The notes: a model not told the origin generated them from the sequence alone. DNA of 58,113 bases from Bacteroidota bacterium (GCA_006226425.1 SBGX01000026.1:1-58113); one strand, 5' to 3'. Counted from the first letter of the stretch, positions 35,415-44,493 are shown. Program-made: numbers and translations.

Positions 35415-36296
35415 TTACAGCTGACCATCAGAGTGATATACCCCGTTCTTAAATACTTTTACTTTTAGCAAAATACCATCGCGGTCATACACATATACTT
35501 TTCCATTCCACAGTCGAGAACCTTTAAATTCCCCATCCTGCCAGATTTCATCATCCGAGTTGTAAACCTTATTATATCCATTCGGCTGGAACTTTCCTCC
35601 CTTCACAATCGGGTTGTTAATGATCGGTGCACCTTCATCTGAAGCACCTGGATCTTTTGTCTCTACCGGTGGGTTTACCATTTCTCTACTCTCACTCTTC
35701 GTTACTGTTCCCTGCTCACTATACTCAATCTCTTCTTTCACATCTCCATTTTCATAGTAACGAGTCGCCTTTCCAGTTGCCACTCCATTGATGGCACTGT
35801 ATTCAAACTCCACCTGACCATTCGGATAATAGAACTTCACTTTGCCCTGCTCTTTCCCGAGGTCGTTATAAGTAGCTTCATATTCGAGCTGACCATTTTC
35901 GTGGAAACGCTTCAGGGAATCCTGATAACGGTTTTTCTCGAAGCTACCAACTTCTTTGATTTTCCCGTTTGCGTGATACTTGATGTATTTTCCTTTCGGA
36001 CGATTATTGATGTAATTTCCTCTAAGTTTTGGAGTAATGCCGTCGTTGTGGTATTTAATCCAAATACCATTTTTTCGATCGTCCTTGTAAGGGCCTTCTT
36101 CTATTTTCCCTTCCATTGGATAACCGGCCTGAGGACGATCTTTTCCGTAGTAAATCCACATCCCCTGTTTCTTTCCTGCTGCATCGCGCTGATTGATTTT
36201 GTCATCCTGAAAATAACCAGGACCAAAATCAGAAATTGCCAAACCGTATGCAGTAAAAGCAAACAAAAATGTTAACAAAGATGGAATCTTTACCAT
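35415..36296 (-). CDS. MORN-variant (YwqK-like) repeat protein, exported
   Basis: 293 residues. N-terminal signal peptide (IPSLLTFLFAFTAYGLA). Repeats of about 20-23 residues of the form GMWIYYGKD, GIWIKYHNDG, GKYIKYHANGKIKE, FHENGQLEYEA, VKFYYPNGQVEFE and ATRYYENGDVKEE. Databases often call such proteins YwqK-family antitoxins, but the repeats are a general module and no toxin gene is adjacent, so that name should not be read as function. The C-terminal ~60 residues form a separate beta-rich end (IWQDGEFKGSRLWNGKVY). Role unknown, likely periplasmic or surface. Confidence 0.85.
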   Translation of the reverse strand: MVKIPSLLTFLFAFTAYGLAISDFGPGYFQDDKINQRDAAGKKQGMWIYYGKDRPQAGYPMEGKIEEGPYKDDRKNGIWIKYHNDGITPKLRGNYINNRPKGKYIKYHANGKIKEVGSFEKNRYQDSLKRFHENGQLEYEATYNDLGKEQGKVKFYYPNGQVEFEYSAINGVATGKATRYYENGDVKEEIEYSEQGTVTKSESREMVNPPVETKDPGASDEGAPIINNPIVKGGKFQPNGYNKVYNSDDEIWQDGEFKGSRLWNGKVYVYDRDGILLKVKVFKNGVYHSDGQL

Positions 36297-36412
36297 GTTT
36301 CACCAATATCTACAGTTCTCCTAGCGATAAATGTACGCATATTTTTGCTGAGTGACTCACTTTCACTGCTTTTTTTCGTCCAAAAAGCCTTTTTTTTCGA
36401 TGAACTCAGTTT

Positions 36413-37381
36413 TTACCCTTTATTTTCGCTGGCAAAAAGCTTCTTTTCATCGACGAACTGAAGCATTTCACGGACCATTTCAGGAAGGTCAAAATGGGCA
36501 TTCCAACCCCACTCCTCTCTTGCTGCCGAGTCATCAATAGAAGCCGGCCAACTGTCGGCTATTTTTTGTCTGAAATCAGGCACATAAGTAATCTGAAAAT
36601 CAGGAAGATGCTTCTTTATTTCTCGAGCTATTTCTTCCGGTGTAAAACTCAACCCCGAAAGGTTGTAGGAAGAACGAACTTTAAGTTTGTCCGCATCCGC
36701 ATCCATCAATTCCAATGTTGCCCGAATAGCATCGTCCATATACATCATCGGAAGGGCGGTTTTCTCACTTAAAAAACAGGAGTAATTTCCCTTGGCTTTG
36801 GCATGATAAAAAATGTCCACGGCATAATCCGTCGTTCCTCCTCCCGGAAGACTTCCATGGGAAATCAAACCTGGGTAGCGGACACTTCGAACATCCACGC
36901 CATGTTTTTCATGATAATAGGAACACCATCTCTCACCGGCCAACTTGGAAATTCCATAAACGGTGTTCGGCTCCATGATCGTTTCCTGAGGGGTATTATC
37001 AGAAGGGGTTGATGGTCCAAAAACAGCTATTGAACTTGGCCAAAAGATGCGTTTAATCGCCCCTTCTCTCGCTAAATCCAGAATGGTGAAAAGTCCTTCC
37101 ATATTCAACTTCCAGGCCAATTCAGGATGCTTTTCTGCCGTAGCGGACAACAAGGCAGCCAGCAGGTAAACGTGATCAAAACCCTCTTCACGAATAAAGC
37201 TTTCCACTGCCGGACGATCCATGACATCCAGTGCTTTATATGGTCCGTTTTGAAGTTGTTCTCCGGGATTTTCCCGAATGTCAGATGCCCAAACCTGTTC
37301 ATTGCCGTGTCTTTCTCTAAGAGCCAGAACCAACTCCGAACCTATCTGCCCGCAGGCACCTATGACCAATACTTTAGACAT
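36413..37381 (-). CDS. L-threonine 3-dehydrogenase, SDR (epimerase-like) type
   Basis: 322 residues. Extended short-chain dehydrogenase: NAD site VLVIGACGQIGSELVLAL, VYLLAALLSATAEKHPELAW, and the catalytic Y-x3-K in NTVYGISKLAGERW with Ser in WPSSIAVFGP. Segments LPGGGTTDYAV, CFLSEKTALPMMYMDDAIRAT and SYNLSGLSFTPEEI are characteristic of the UDP-epimerase-like threonine dehydrogenases known from Flavobacterium and animals. It oxidises threonine to 2-amino-3-oxobutyrate. Divergent from the tyrosine-catabolic genes, so this stretch is an amino-acid degradation locus. Confidence 0.88.
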   Translation of the reverse strand: MSKVLVIGACGQIGSELVLALRERHGNEQVWASDIRENPGEQLQNGPYKALDVMDRPAVESFIREEGFDHVYLLAALLSATAEKHPELAWKLNMEGLFTILDLAREGAIKRIFWPSSIAVFGPSTPSDNTPQETIMEPNTVYGISKLAGERWCSYYHEKHGVDVRSVRYPGLISHGSLPGGGTTDYAVDIFYHAKAKGNYSCFLSEKTALPMMYMDDAIRATLELMDADADKLKVRSSYNLSGLSFTPEEIAREIKKHLPDFQITYVPDFRQKIADSWPASIDDSAAREEWGWNAHFDLPEMVREMLQFVDEKKLFASENKG

Positions 37382-37401
37382 CTCTTGTTTTTTAATTGGG
37401 A

Positions 37402-37409
37402 CAAATGTA
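37402..37409 (-). promoter_or_regulatory. -7 element of the threonine dehydrogenase gene
   Basis: Minus-strand TACATTTG matches TAnnTTTG and lies 20 bp before the ATG. It overlaps one of two direct copies of ACAAATGT (37401-37408 and 37413-37420). Confidence 0.5.
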
Positions 37410-37464
37410 AGTACAAATGTTTAATTTTTAACAGGTTTATTCCTGCCACTACCGTTTTTTAGTG

Positions 37465-37472
37465 TAACTTTG
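37465..37472 (+). promoter_or_regulatory. -7 element of the hmgA-hppD operon
   Basis: TAACTTTG matches TAnnTTTG exactly. The predicted start of transcription near 37478 leaves a leader of about 140 bases before hmgA, long for this group, and containing a 19-codon frame. Confidence 0.5.
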
Positions 37473-37502
37473 AAAGATACAAGATGTGTTAAGAACAAAC
37501 TT

Positions 37503-37562
37503 ATGCACTGGACTGGATTAAAGGCTTATATCAAGTTTCTGATCAAGCGCAATCCGGAGTGA
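37503..37562 (+). CDS. Possible 19-residue leader ORF upstream of hmgA
   Basis: ATG at 37503 to TGA at 37560-37562 encodes MHWTGLKAYIKFLIKRNPE, 55 bp before the hmgA start and downstream of the predicted promoter. It contains one Tyr and three Lys but no run of any regulatory amino acid. I have no evidence that it is translated; listed because it is the only frame in an otherwise empty leader. Confidence 0.2.
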   Translation: MHWTGLKAYIKFLIKRNPE

Positions 37563-37617
37563 ATGACAATTCTCTCTTTGGATTAGATATACATTTTGAA
37601 AATCATTTTATTTAATT

Positions 37618-38775
37618 ATGCCTATTTATCATAAACTGGGGAAATTCCCTCAAAAAAGACATATTGTTTTTGAAAAAGACGGAGGTGGAATTCACCACGA
37701 ACAACTTTTCGGAACGGAAGGCTTTAACAGCCACTCTTCACTCATGTACCATCTCCATCGACCTACTCAGGTCAAAGAGATTCTGAAGAGTTATTCAGCC
37801 TCTCCGGAAATTGCCATCGAACAGAACATCCGTTCTTTACTTTTGGAAGGCTTTCAAGTTCTTCCAAAGGATGATTTTTTGGACAGTCGTAAAGCCATGT
37901 TGATCAACCAGGATTGCATCATTGGTTTAGCTGCTCCGAAGCAATCGCTGCGATCGTACTTCTACAAGAATGCCGACGCTGACGAAATGCTTTTTGTTCA
38001 TAAAGGTTCTGGAACTCTCCGCACCTTTTTAGGAAACATCCCTTTTGAGTACGGTGATTACCTGATCATCCCACGTGGAATGATCTATCAGATTGATTTT
38101 GATACGGAAGATAATCGCCTGTTTTATGTGGAATCCTACGCTCCTTTCCACACTCCGAAGCGCTACAAGAGTTCTTCCGGTCAGTTGCTGGAGCATTCTC
38201 CTTTTTGTGAGCGCGATTTCAAACTTCCACAGGAACTGGAAACCTATGACGAAAAAGGAGATTTCCTAATCAAGATCAAGAAAGAAGGAAAAATACACGA
38301 GATTGTTTATGCCACACATCCCTTTGATGTCGTTGGTTGGGATGGTTACAACTTCCCTTATGCAATGAGCATTCACGATTTCGAACCGATTACGGGAAGG
38401 GTTCATCAGCCACCTCCCGTTCATCAAACCTTTGAGACATCCACTTTTGTGGTTTGTTCGTTTGTTCCGAGACTCTATGACTATCATCCGAAGGCCATTC
38501 CGGCACCATATAACCACAGCAACATCGATAGTGATGAAGTATTGTACTACGTGGACGGTGATTTCATGAGTCGCAACAACATTAAACAGGGGCACATCAC
38601 CCTGCATCCGAAAGGAATTCCTCACGGACCTGCTCCCGGTGCTTACGAGCGTAGTATCGGCCAAAAAGAAACGCAGGAACTGGCTGTGATGGTCGATACA
38701 TTCAGACCATTGAAAGTGACCAAGGAAGCCCTTGAAATTGAGGATGAAAATTATTACAAATCTTGGGTGGAATAA
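37618..38775 (+). CDS. hmgA: Homogentisate 1,2-dioxygenase
   Basis: 385 residues. Fe(II) ring-cleavage enzyme turning homogentisate into maleylacetoacetate in tyrosine degradation. Cupin-like fold: N-terminal YHKLGKFPQKRHIVF, GGGIHHEQLFGTEGF, the middle VHKGSGTLRTFLGNI and the iron site region in the C-terminal half, where NHSNIDSDEVLYYVDGDF and LHPKGIPHGPAPGAYE supply His and Glu ligands. Shorter than the ~440-residue human enzyme but typical of the bacterial short form. Followed after 20 bp by hppD, which makes its substrate. Confidence 0.93.
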   Translation: MPIYHKLGKFPQKRHIVFEKDGGGIHHEQLFGTEGFNSHSSLMYHLHRPTQVKEILKSYSASPEIAIEQNIRSLLLEGFQVLPKDDFLDSRKAMLINQDCIIGLAAPKQSLRSYFYKNADADEMLFVHKGSGTLRTFLGNIPFEYGDYLIIPRGMIYQIDFDTEDNRLFYVESYAPFHTPKRYKSSSGQLLEHSPFCERDFKLPQELETYDEKGDFLIKIKKEGKIHEIVYATHPFDVVGWDGYNFPYAMSIHDFEPITGRVHQPPPVHQTFETSTFVVCSFVPRLYDYHPKAIPAPYNHSNIDSDEVLYYVDGDFMSRNNIKQGHITLHPKGIPHGPAPGAYERSIGQKETQELAVMVDTFRPLKVTKEALEIEDENYYKSWVE

Positions 38776-38795
38776 GCCCATTAAATTGAGAAGAC

Positions 38796-39956
38796 ATGTC
38801 TAAAGAAGTTAAAAGTGTTAATTACGGATTAGAAAAAATTTTCGAAGGAGCGCAGGATTTTCTCCCACTCCTCGGAACAGATTACGTTGAATTTTATGTT
38901 GGAAATGCCAAGCAAGCCGCCCATTTTTACAAAACGGCTTTTGGTTTCCAATCTCATGCATACTGTGGACTGGAAACAGGTTCCAAAGATCGCGTTTCGT
39001 ATGTGATCAAGCAGGACAAGATCCGACTTGTTCTTACCACTGCCCTGAAAAGTGATTCTCCCATTGGAGAGCATGTTAAAAAGCATGGCGACGGGGTCAA
39101 AGTTGTTGCCCTTTGGGTTGAGGATGCACGAAGTGCCTGGGAGGAAACCACCAAACGTGGGGCGAAATCCTTCATGGAACCTACTGTTGAAAAAGATGAA
39201 CACGGTGAGGTGGTTCGTGCGGGTGTTTACACCTACGGAGAGACGGTTCACATGTTTGTTGAGCGCAAAAATTACAAGGGAGAATTTATGCCCGGTTTCG
39301 TTAAGTGGGAAAGCGATTATAATCCTACACCCGTTGGACTCAAATACATCGATCACATGGTCGGTAACGTTGGCTGGGGAGAAATGAATACCTGGGTGAA
39401 ATGGTACGAAGATGTGATGGGATTCGTCAACTTCCTATCTTTCGACGACAAACAAATTCACACCGAATATTCCGCACTTATGAGTAAGGTGATGAGCAAC
39501 GGAAACGGACGAATAAAATTCCCGATCAACGAACCTGCTGAAGGGAAGAAAAAGTCACAGATTGAAGAGTACCTGGACTTCTATGAGGGTCCCGGAGTGC
39601 AGCACATCGCCGTAGCAACAGACAACATCATTCAAACGGTAAGTGACCTAAGAGCGCGTGGAGTGGAGTTTCTAAGTACCCCTCCTCAGGCTTATTATGA
39701 TGAAATCCCAGCCCGTTTGGGAGATCACATGTCCATGATGAATGAAAAGATCGAGGATCTTCAGAAACTTGGTATTCTCGTTGACGCGGACGAAGAAGGG
39801 TACTTGCTCCAGATTTTCACCAAGCCGGTAGAAGACAGACCAACTCTTTTCTACGAAATCATCCAACGTATGGGTGCGCGCGGTTTTGGGGCAGGAAACT
39901 TCAAAGCCTTGTTTGAAAGTATCGAGCGCGAACAGGAACGAAGAGGAACACTGTAA
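38796..39956 (+). CDS. hppD: 4-hydroxyphenylpyruvate dioxygenase
   Basis: 386 residues. Converts 4-hydroxyphenylpyruvate to homogentisate. Two VOC-type modules; the iron ligands are H187 (YIDHMVGNV), H270 (GVQHIAVATDNI) and E354 (LFYEIIQRMG), with the C-terminal gating helix GARGFGAGNFKALFESIE that closes the active site. Full length. Second gene of the hmgA-hppD operon, ended by a strong terminator. Fumarylacetoacetase and maleylacetoacetate isomerase are not in the window. Confidence 0.96.
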   Translation: MSKEVKSVNYGLEKIFEGAQDFLPLLGTDYVEFYVGNAKQAAHFYKTAFGFQSHAYCGLETGSKDRVSYVIKQDKIRLVLTTALKSDSPIGEHVKKHGDGVKVVALWVEDARSAWEETTKRGAKSFMEPTVEKDEHGEVVRAGVYTYGETVHMFVERKNYKGEFMPGFVKWESDYNPTPVGLKYIDHMVGNVGWGEMNTWVKWYEDVMGFVNFLSFDDKQIHTEYSALMSKVMSNGNGRIKFPINEPAEGKKKSQIEEYLDFYEGPGVQHIAVATDNIIQTVSDLRARGVEFLSTPPQAYYDEIPARLGDHMSMMNEKIEDLQKLGILVDADEEGYLLQIFTKPVEDRPTLFYEIIQRMGARGFGAGNFKALFESIEREQERRGTL

Positions 39957-39979
39957 TCAGTTTCCTTTGACCATACTAC

Positions 39980-40009
39980 AACCCGTGGCAATTCGTCACG
40001 GGTTTTTTG
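39980..40009 (+). terminator. Terminator of the hmgA-hppD operon
   Basis: ACCCGTG and CACGGGT pair around a 9-base loop and are followed by six T, 24 bp after the hppD stop. Confidence 0.9.
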
Positions 40010-40063
40010 TTTCCCGATTATGGACTGACCTAGATCTCAAACTTTCTCATTCCCCATAACCGC

Positions 40064-40627
40064 TTAGCGCACTCTTCTTTCGAAAAGTCTGTAACCCAAA
40101 CCCATCATGACATAAATATTCCAGTCAACTTCTCTTTCCTGGTGTACACTTTTTTTATTTGGATAATAATTTGTCGATAAAGCATAAAAACCAAAAGATG
40201 CCTCCGTATGCATATAAACGCGTTTCCCAAAGCCATGCTTATAGCCGAAACCCAGTAAATGCTCACTTATATTTATACTTTTGATGCTTAAATGAGGGTT
40301 ATTATCAGACCCGAAAAGTTGTCGCCACAAGTAGCTCAGGTGAAAATCAAAGTTGCCTGGGTCTTTTTTCTTTAAAAAATACTCATACCCGAGGTCAATT
40401 CCTTTGTACATCCCGCTTCTGAAGAGCCCCTGCGTATACCCTGACTTCAAGCTGTGCCGATCCGAAACGGAAAAAGTCAAAGCGGGTCCGTAGCCCAATA
40501 TCGTTGCTGATAATGAGGTTTTTAACTCGATGCCAAGTAAATTGTTTTCTCTTTGCCCCTTGCTCTGAGCGGCAATGACACCTACTGTACACATGGAGCA
40601 AACCAATATGCGAAATTTCAATCTCAT
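40064..40627 (-). CDS. Predicted outer-membrane beta-barrel protein
   Basis: 187 residues. Signal peptide (RLKFRILVCSMCTVGVIAAQ). The mature part alternates short amphipathic strands with aromatic ends (LSATILGYGPALTFSV, GMYKGIDLGYEYFL, FDFHLSYLWRQLF, MHTEASFGFYALS) and closes with IYVMMGLGYRLFERRV, as expected for an 8-stranded barrel. No family recognised. Separate from the propeller gene upstream by 48 bp; possibly the same transcript. Confidence 0.65.
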   Translation of the reverse strand: MRLKFRILVCSMCTVGVIAAQSKGQRENNLLGIELKTSLSATILGYGPALTFSVSDRHSLKSGYTQGLFRSGMYKGIDLGYEYFLKKKDPGNFDFHLSYLWRQLFGSDNNPHLSIKSINISEHLLGFGYKHGFGKRVYMHTEASFGFYALSTNYYPNKKSVHQEREVDWNIYVMMGLGYRLFERRVR

Positions 40628-40675
40628 CCGACATTCTAAAATACACTTTTCTGCTCAGTTCCAGTTTGGTGCATT

Positions 40676-41779
40676 TCACTTATCTAGGCGAAACTTAACG
40701 AACTTCTGGCCCTCCAAGTAATATACTCCATCTTTTTGGGTTCCGACCCACAGCTTACCATCACGATCCTTGTAAATGGAGAAGAGTTCCTGTTTCCCTT
40801 CTTTCCCTTCAACGGCATGGTTCACCAACTCTTGTCCGGTCTTGTGCCAGACACCCAAACCGAAGCTTGCCATCCACAAGCCTCCCTGATCGTCTTCGGT
40901 CATGGACATAAAATAGGGGGGCTTCATTCGGTTATTTTCGTTGCGATATCCAGGTCCTTCCAATCTTCGGTACTCCAATTTTCTACTCCCCTCTTTCTGT
41001 TCCACAGGAATTTCATAACTGTAGTTGGTATTCGTAAACCAGTAGCGCCCTTTTTGATCCTGAAAGATGGAACGAATCCCAAAGGATCCTCCTTGCGGGG
41101 TATTGGTCAAATGATCTTCGTACATCCAGTGGTGGCTGTTTCCGTCGTAGCGACATATTCCCAGGGAAGAGGTGCCAAACCACATGTTTCCTTCCCGATC
41201 CTTGTAAATGCAGTATATTCCATAGGGATTATAGGATACGTTCGGATATTTTGACCGAAATATTTGTTCCTGCTCGCTCTTTGGAAGTTCCAGAGCGTAT
41301 AAAAATTGTCCGTCATAACGAAAGGGGCCCGAATGATTCCAACCCATCCGAAACCAAAGATCTTCTTTGTTCAGTTGCCATCCGGAAGCAGGTAATGGTC
41401 CATCATGAATTTTTAGGGTACTAAATTTTTTTCCATCAAATTTGCTCACACCCTCCGGTGTATCAAAGTACAGGTTGCCCTCTTGATCCTCCTGAACTCC
41501 AATAATCTTGTGACTACACAATCCGTCCTCTTTCGTCCACAAAGTCAGTTCCTTTCCGTCGTATCTATAGAGTCCGAGCTCACTCCCCCAAAACCAATGG
41601 TTTCCCTGACGATCCTGAAAAACAGTCATGAAGCCACCTTCCACCTCCAATTTCTCTTTCACTTCATCCGAATGAACGGTTAAAGTCCGAACTCCTCTTT
41701 GCTGCCCGCTACAGGAAAAACCAAAAATAATTCCCAACGACAGGCACAAAGGACCCAGTATTTTGCATCGATTGACCAT
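40676..41779 (-). CDS. Lipoprotein with two-component-regulator-type beta-propeller
   Basis: 367 residues. Lipobox in LGIIFGFSCSG, so lipid-anchored. Repeats of the Reg_prop kind: GNHWFWGSELGLYRYDGKE, GNLYFDTPEGVSKFDGKKF, GNMWFGTSSLGICRYDG, GRYWFTNTNYSYEI, GGLWMASFGLGVWH and GKLWVGTQKDGVYYLEG. In hybrid two-component systems such repeats form the periplasmic sensor; here the propeller is stand-alone without kinase or DNA-binding parts. Ligand unknown. Confidence 0.85.
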   Translation of the reverse strand: MVNRCKILGPLCLSLGIIFGFSCSGQQRGVRTLTVHSDEVKEKLEVEGGFMTVFQDRQGNHWFWGSELGLYRYDGKELTLWTKEDGLCSHKIIGVQEDQEGNLYFDTPEGVSKFDGKKFSTLKIHDGPLPASGWQLNKEDLWFRMGWNHSGPFRYDGQFLYALELPKSEQEQIFRSKYPNVSYNPYGIYCIYKDREGNMWFGTSSLGICRYDGNSHHWMYEDHLTNTPQGGSFGIRSIFQDQKGRYWFTNTNYSYEIPVEQKEGSRKLEYRRLEGPGYRNENNRMKPPYFMSMTEDDQGGLWMASFGLGVWHKTGQELVNHAVEGKEGKQELFSIYKDRDGKLWVGTQKDGVYYLEGQKFVKFRLDK

Positions 41780-41849
41780 AACATGTTTTTACTCAAAATT
41801 AACGGTCCAATCCGGAGGCTTTGTTCATTCAAGGTAAAATGATGTAAAA

Positions 41850-41857
41850 CAAAGGTA
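41850..41857 (-). promoter_or_regulatory. -7 element of the propeller lipoprotein gene
   Basis: Minus-strand TACCTTTG matches TAnnTTTG exactly, in the 105-bp gap between the small lipoprotein gene and the propeller gene, giving a leader of about 65 bases. Confidence 0.5.
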
Positions 41858-41884
41858 AATTCTTCGGTGCGAAAGGTGTAAAAG

Positions 41885-42319
41885 CTATTTTCCTTCAGAA
41901 TTCCCTATCAGCGTAATGGTACCACCATCTGCCATCCATTTATGATAATAGCGGTGATTTTTATCCCGATAAAAATCTCCTCCCTCACTCTGATTGCTCC
42001 TATCGAGGTGAAAGGAGGCTGTGTCGACAAAATCCCGGAGCACTGTTATATCTTTCCAACCTTGCTCGGTAGCTGTCCAACAGGTATCACAATACACTTC
42101 TGTCAACCAAACATCATGCTTTGTCCCATGTTCCAAATCCTCTTTATTGATAGACTTTAAGTACAGATTGCCTGATGCGTCGCGATACAAATTATCCCGG
42201 ATCAATGAGTATTTTCCCTCCTCTTCACCCTTCTTTTGCTCGTCTGACCCTTCCTTTTCCGAACACGAAAGCGTCATCCCTATCATACAGATGATCAAAG
42301 GCCTTAATATTACTCTCAT
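41885..42319 (-). CDS. Small lipoprotein of unknown function
   Basis: 144 residues from the ATG at 42319 (a TTG two codons upstream is unlikely). Lipobox IGMTLSC, then an acidic spacer (SEKEGSDEQKKGEEEGK), then LIRDNLYRDASGNLYLK and WLTEVYCDTCWT, DTASFHLDRS, FYRDKNHRYYH. The pattern resembles DKNYY-type lipoproteins in which short Asp-Lys-Asn motifs recur, but I would not name the family. Located between an outer-membrane barrel gene and the propeller lipoprotein, all on the minus strand. Confidence 0.7.
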   Translation of the reverse strand: MRVILRPLIICMIGMTLSCSEKEGSDEQKKGEEEGKYSLIRDNLYRDASGNLYLKSINKEDLEHGTKHDVWLTEVYCDTCWTATEQGWKDITVLRDFVDTASFHLDRSNQSEGGDFYRDKNHRYYHKWMADGGTITLIGNSEGK

Positions 42320-42366
42320 TTTCAACTATTTATTTCTTAATTTAATCCTACTTTCAGATTTAACAG

Positions 42367-43497
42367 CTAATCCGACGGATTCCTTCCTGATAAAAGTTCC
42401 GCAAATTTGATCGCCAAAGAAGTCGCAATAAATACATTATCCCTCACCGACCCCGCTGAGTTAGCAAAAACAGCATCTTTGCTATTGAACCACCTACCCT
42501 CCAAACGGAACATGATGTTCGATTGCGGAAGATAATCTACATTTACGGAAATACCGCTGGTCTGGAAACCATGAAGGCTTCCTGTTGGAATAATCACTCC
42601 TGATTCATCTACATAATATTCTGCACGAACCGCTGTTTTCCAATGTTCATTCCAGTTCATTTGTCCAATCAATACAGGGCCATACCAACTATTGTAGCTC
42701 GTGCTGCTTTTGCTCTTTTGCTGGAAACCCACATCAAAGCCGGCAATCAACACGCAGCGTGCAAGCTGAAACTGCCCGTAAATGTGGCTGAAATAGCGCA
42801 TCCTTCGCGTGCTGTCCGGATCATCTGTTCCGATAAACGTACTCCAATTTAAAGTCGTATTAGACCCCGGAGAATAACGCAATTGAGTTCCATAAGAAAG
42901 AAGGCTATTCTCCTCCAATCTTCGAATCCGTTGCCAGCCATTCACCAATAACGCGGCCATTTCCCAATGATCGGAGGGCTGATAAGTCATCTTTGCCCCC
43001 GTCAAAAAGTATGGGGAACTTTCAGCCACCAATGAACGGGTTAGCGTTGGATTTTCAGCTGAAATCGCACTTTCAAAGCCAATATGCGACGGAAAAATCC
43101 CTGCATCAAGCCAAAGTTTGTTCTTTCTGCTCAGTGAAAGCCCCAGATTAGCTTCAAATACCTGTTTAAAGCTTCCATTTTCCGCTGCATAATTATCGTT
43201 GGCATAAGTCCCTGCCTGGAAAGCCAAATTGGTCCGATATTTTGGATGTTCAAGCGCCAGCTTCATCAATCCCAGGTTCAAAGAGAATTGATTGTGACGG
43301 TTATGATTGAACAAGAAATTTTGCCGTTGATTCCCTGATGGCTGATTGAAATCAAAAGCATAGTACACATCTGCAAAACCCGACTGACTCAACTTTGGAG
43401 CCACTTGCCAGGCGGAATCAGGTTGTGCTAGAGCCCCTATGGCCAACAAAATGAATGGCATCAGCAGAATTTTTTGACTCAGCATGATCTTTTTCAT
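42367..43497 (-). CDS. Outer-membrane beta-barrel (porin-like) protein
   Basis: 376 residues. Signal peptide ending GALAQ. The mature start SQSGFADVYYAFDFNQPSGNQRQNF is the typical opening of a Bacteroidota porin-like family (putative BBP2 class), followed by many amphipathic strands (FSLNLGLMKLALEH, LAFQAGTYANDNYAA, NLGLSLSRKNKLWLDAGIFPSHIGFE) and ending in NVFIATSLAIKFAELL. Likely a 14-16-stranded channel; substrate unknown. Adjacent to oxyR on the same strand, 41 bp apart. Confidence 0.8.
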   Translation of the reverse strand: MKKIMLSQKILLMPFILLAIGALAQPDSAWQVAPKLSQSGFADVYYAFDFNQPSGNQRQNFLFNHNRHNQFSLNLGLMKLALEHPKYRTNLAFQAGTYANDNYAAENGSFKQVFEANLGLSLSRKNKLWLDAGIFPSHIGFESAISAENPTLTRSLVAESSPYFLTGAKMTYQPSDHWEMAALLVNGWQRIRRLEENSLLSYGTQLRYSPGSNTTLNWSTFIGTDDPDSTRRMRYFSHIYGQFQLARCVLIAGFDVGFQQKSKSSTSYNSWYGPVLIGQMNWNEHWKTAVRAEYYVDESGVIIPTGSLHGFQTSGISVNVDYLPQSNIMFRLEGRWFNSKDAVFANSAGSVRDNVFIATSLAIKFAELLSGRNPSD

Positions 43498-43538
43498 TAC
43501 TTCTTTTAAATTTCATTCTAATTTACGGACTGCAAACA

Positions 43539-44468
43539 TCATCTCCAACTCAACAATTCAAAGTCTCCGCTTTGCGAAAAGGTGTACTTACGCTTGATAT
43601 ATGACAATACGTCTTGAATGGCCTGACTTTCCCCACTTCTGGAAGGACTTAATGCTAGAATATGTCGCGCAGGGTGAACACTTTTCGAATGATCGTATAC
43701 CCTTTTCAGATGCTTTTTACTGAGGTCATATTCTGTTTTATAGAATTCTGGAACCAGTGTATAGCCCCCGTGACGATCTACCAGACGCAGCAGCATTTCC
43801 AGATTTCCTCCTTCATAGGTCCAACGTTGCTCCCCTTCTCGCTGTAGATCACAAAAATGAATCATCTGGGTTCGCAAACAATTGCCCTTGCTCAACAACC
43901 ATGGTTGCAAGGTCTGTAGTTCCTGAAGAGATACTCTTTTGCCTTTCAGCTCGGGAGCATAAACCAAAATTTCTTCATTGAAAAGAGGTGTCTTGTGCAA
44001 ACTTCCACCACTCACCGGACCGGCCATGATCCCCAAATCCAACTGACGTTTTTCCAGGGCTTCTAGCAGCTCCTCCGATTTCAGTTCAGTAATTTTCCAG
44101 TGATATCGACGATCCAATTGGTCCTGCTGTTCGAAAAGACCTGGAACGAGGTAGGCGGCAATGGTCGGAATCACCCCGATTCGCAACTCCCCGTGTCCAG
44201 CCCCCTGAGCTTCCAGGACGCGTTGGTCCAACTGATGATACTGATCCCTCAGTTCATATAACTCAGGCAAAATTGCTGCTCCGAAGGGTGTCAGCTCCAA
44301 GGGTGAACGATCCCGACGGAATAATTCCTGTCCCAATCCGTCTTCAAGCTTTCTGATTTGCATCGATAGCGTTGGCTGTGTCACATGGCAGGCGTTTGCT
44401 GCCTGACCAAAATGCCGGTGTTCAACCAACTCCAATACGTATTTCAACTGCTGAAAACTAATGTCCAT
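43539..44468 (-). CDS. oxyR: OxyR, LysR-type peroxide sensor
   Basis: 309 residues. LysR winged helix at 1-60 (QLKYVLELVEHRHFGQAANA, VTQPTLSMQIRKLEDGLG), then a substrate-binding domain. The redox pair is present: C197 and C206 in GNCLRTQMIHFC, with exactly eight residues between, as for C199/C208 in E. coli OxyR (GHCLRDQ context). So it should sense hydrogen peroxide by disulfide formation. Divergent from dps, with peroxiredoxin behind it; an inverted repeat in the 84-bp gap is the likely operator. Confidence 0.94.
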   Translation of the reverse strand: MDISFQQLKYVLELVEHRHFGQAANACHVTQPTLSMQIRKLEDGLGQELFRRDRSPLELTPFGAAILPELYELRDQYHQLDQRVLEAQGAGHGELRIGVIPTIAAYLVPGLFEQQDQLDRRYHWKITELKSEELLEALEKRQLDLGIMAGPVSGGSLHKTPLFNEEILVYAPELKGKRVSLQELQTLQPWLLSKGNCLRTQMIHFCDLQREGEQRWTYEGGNLEMLLRLVDRHGGYTLVPEFYKTEYDLSKKHLKRVYDHSKSVHPARHILALSPSRSGESQAIQDVLSYIKRKYTFSQSGDFELLSWR

Positions 44469-44493
44469 AGATTTTATTTATTGAATTATAAAA

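Noticed and set aside
35415-36296. YwqK-type 'antitoxin' as part of a toxin-antitoxin system
   Set aside because: The name comes from a generic MORN-variant repeat. The protein has a signal peptide and no toxin gene is adjacent.
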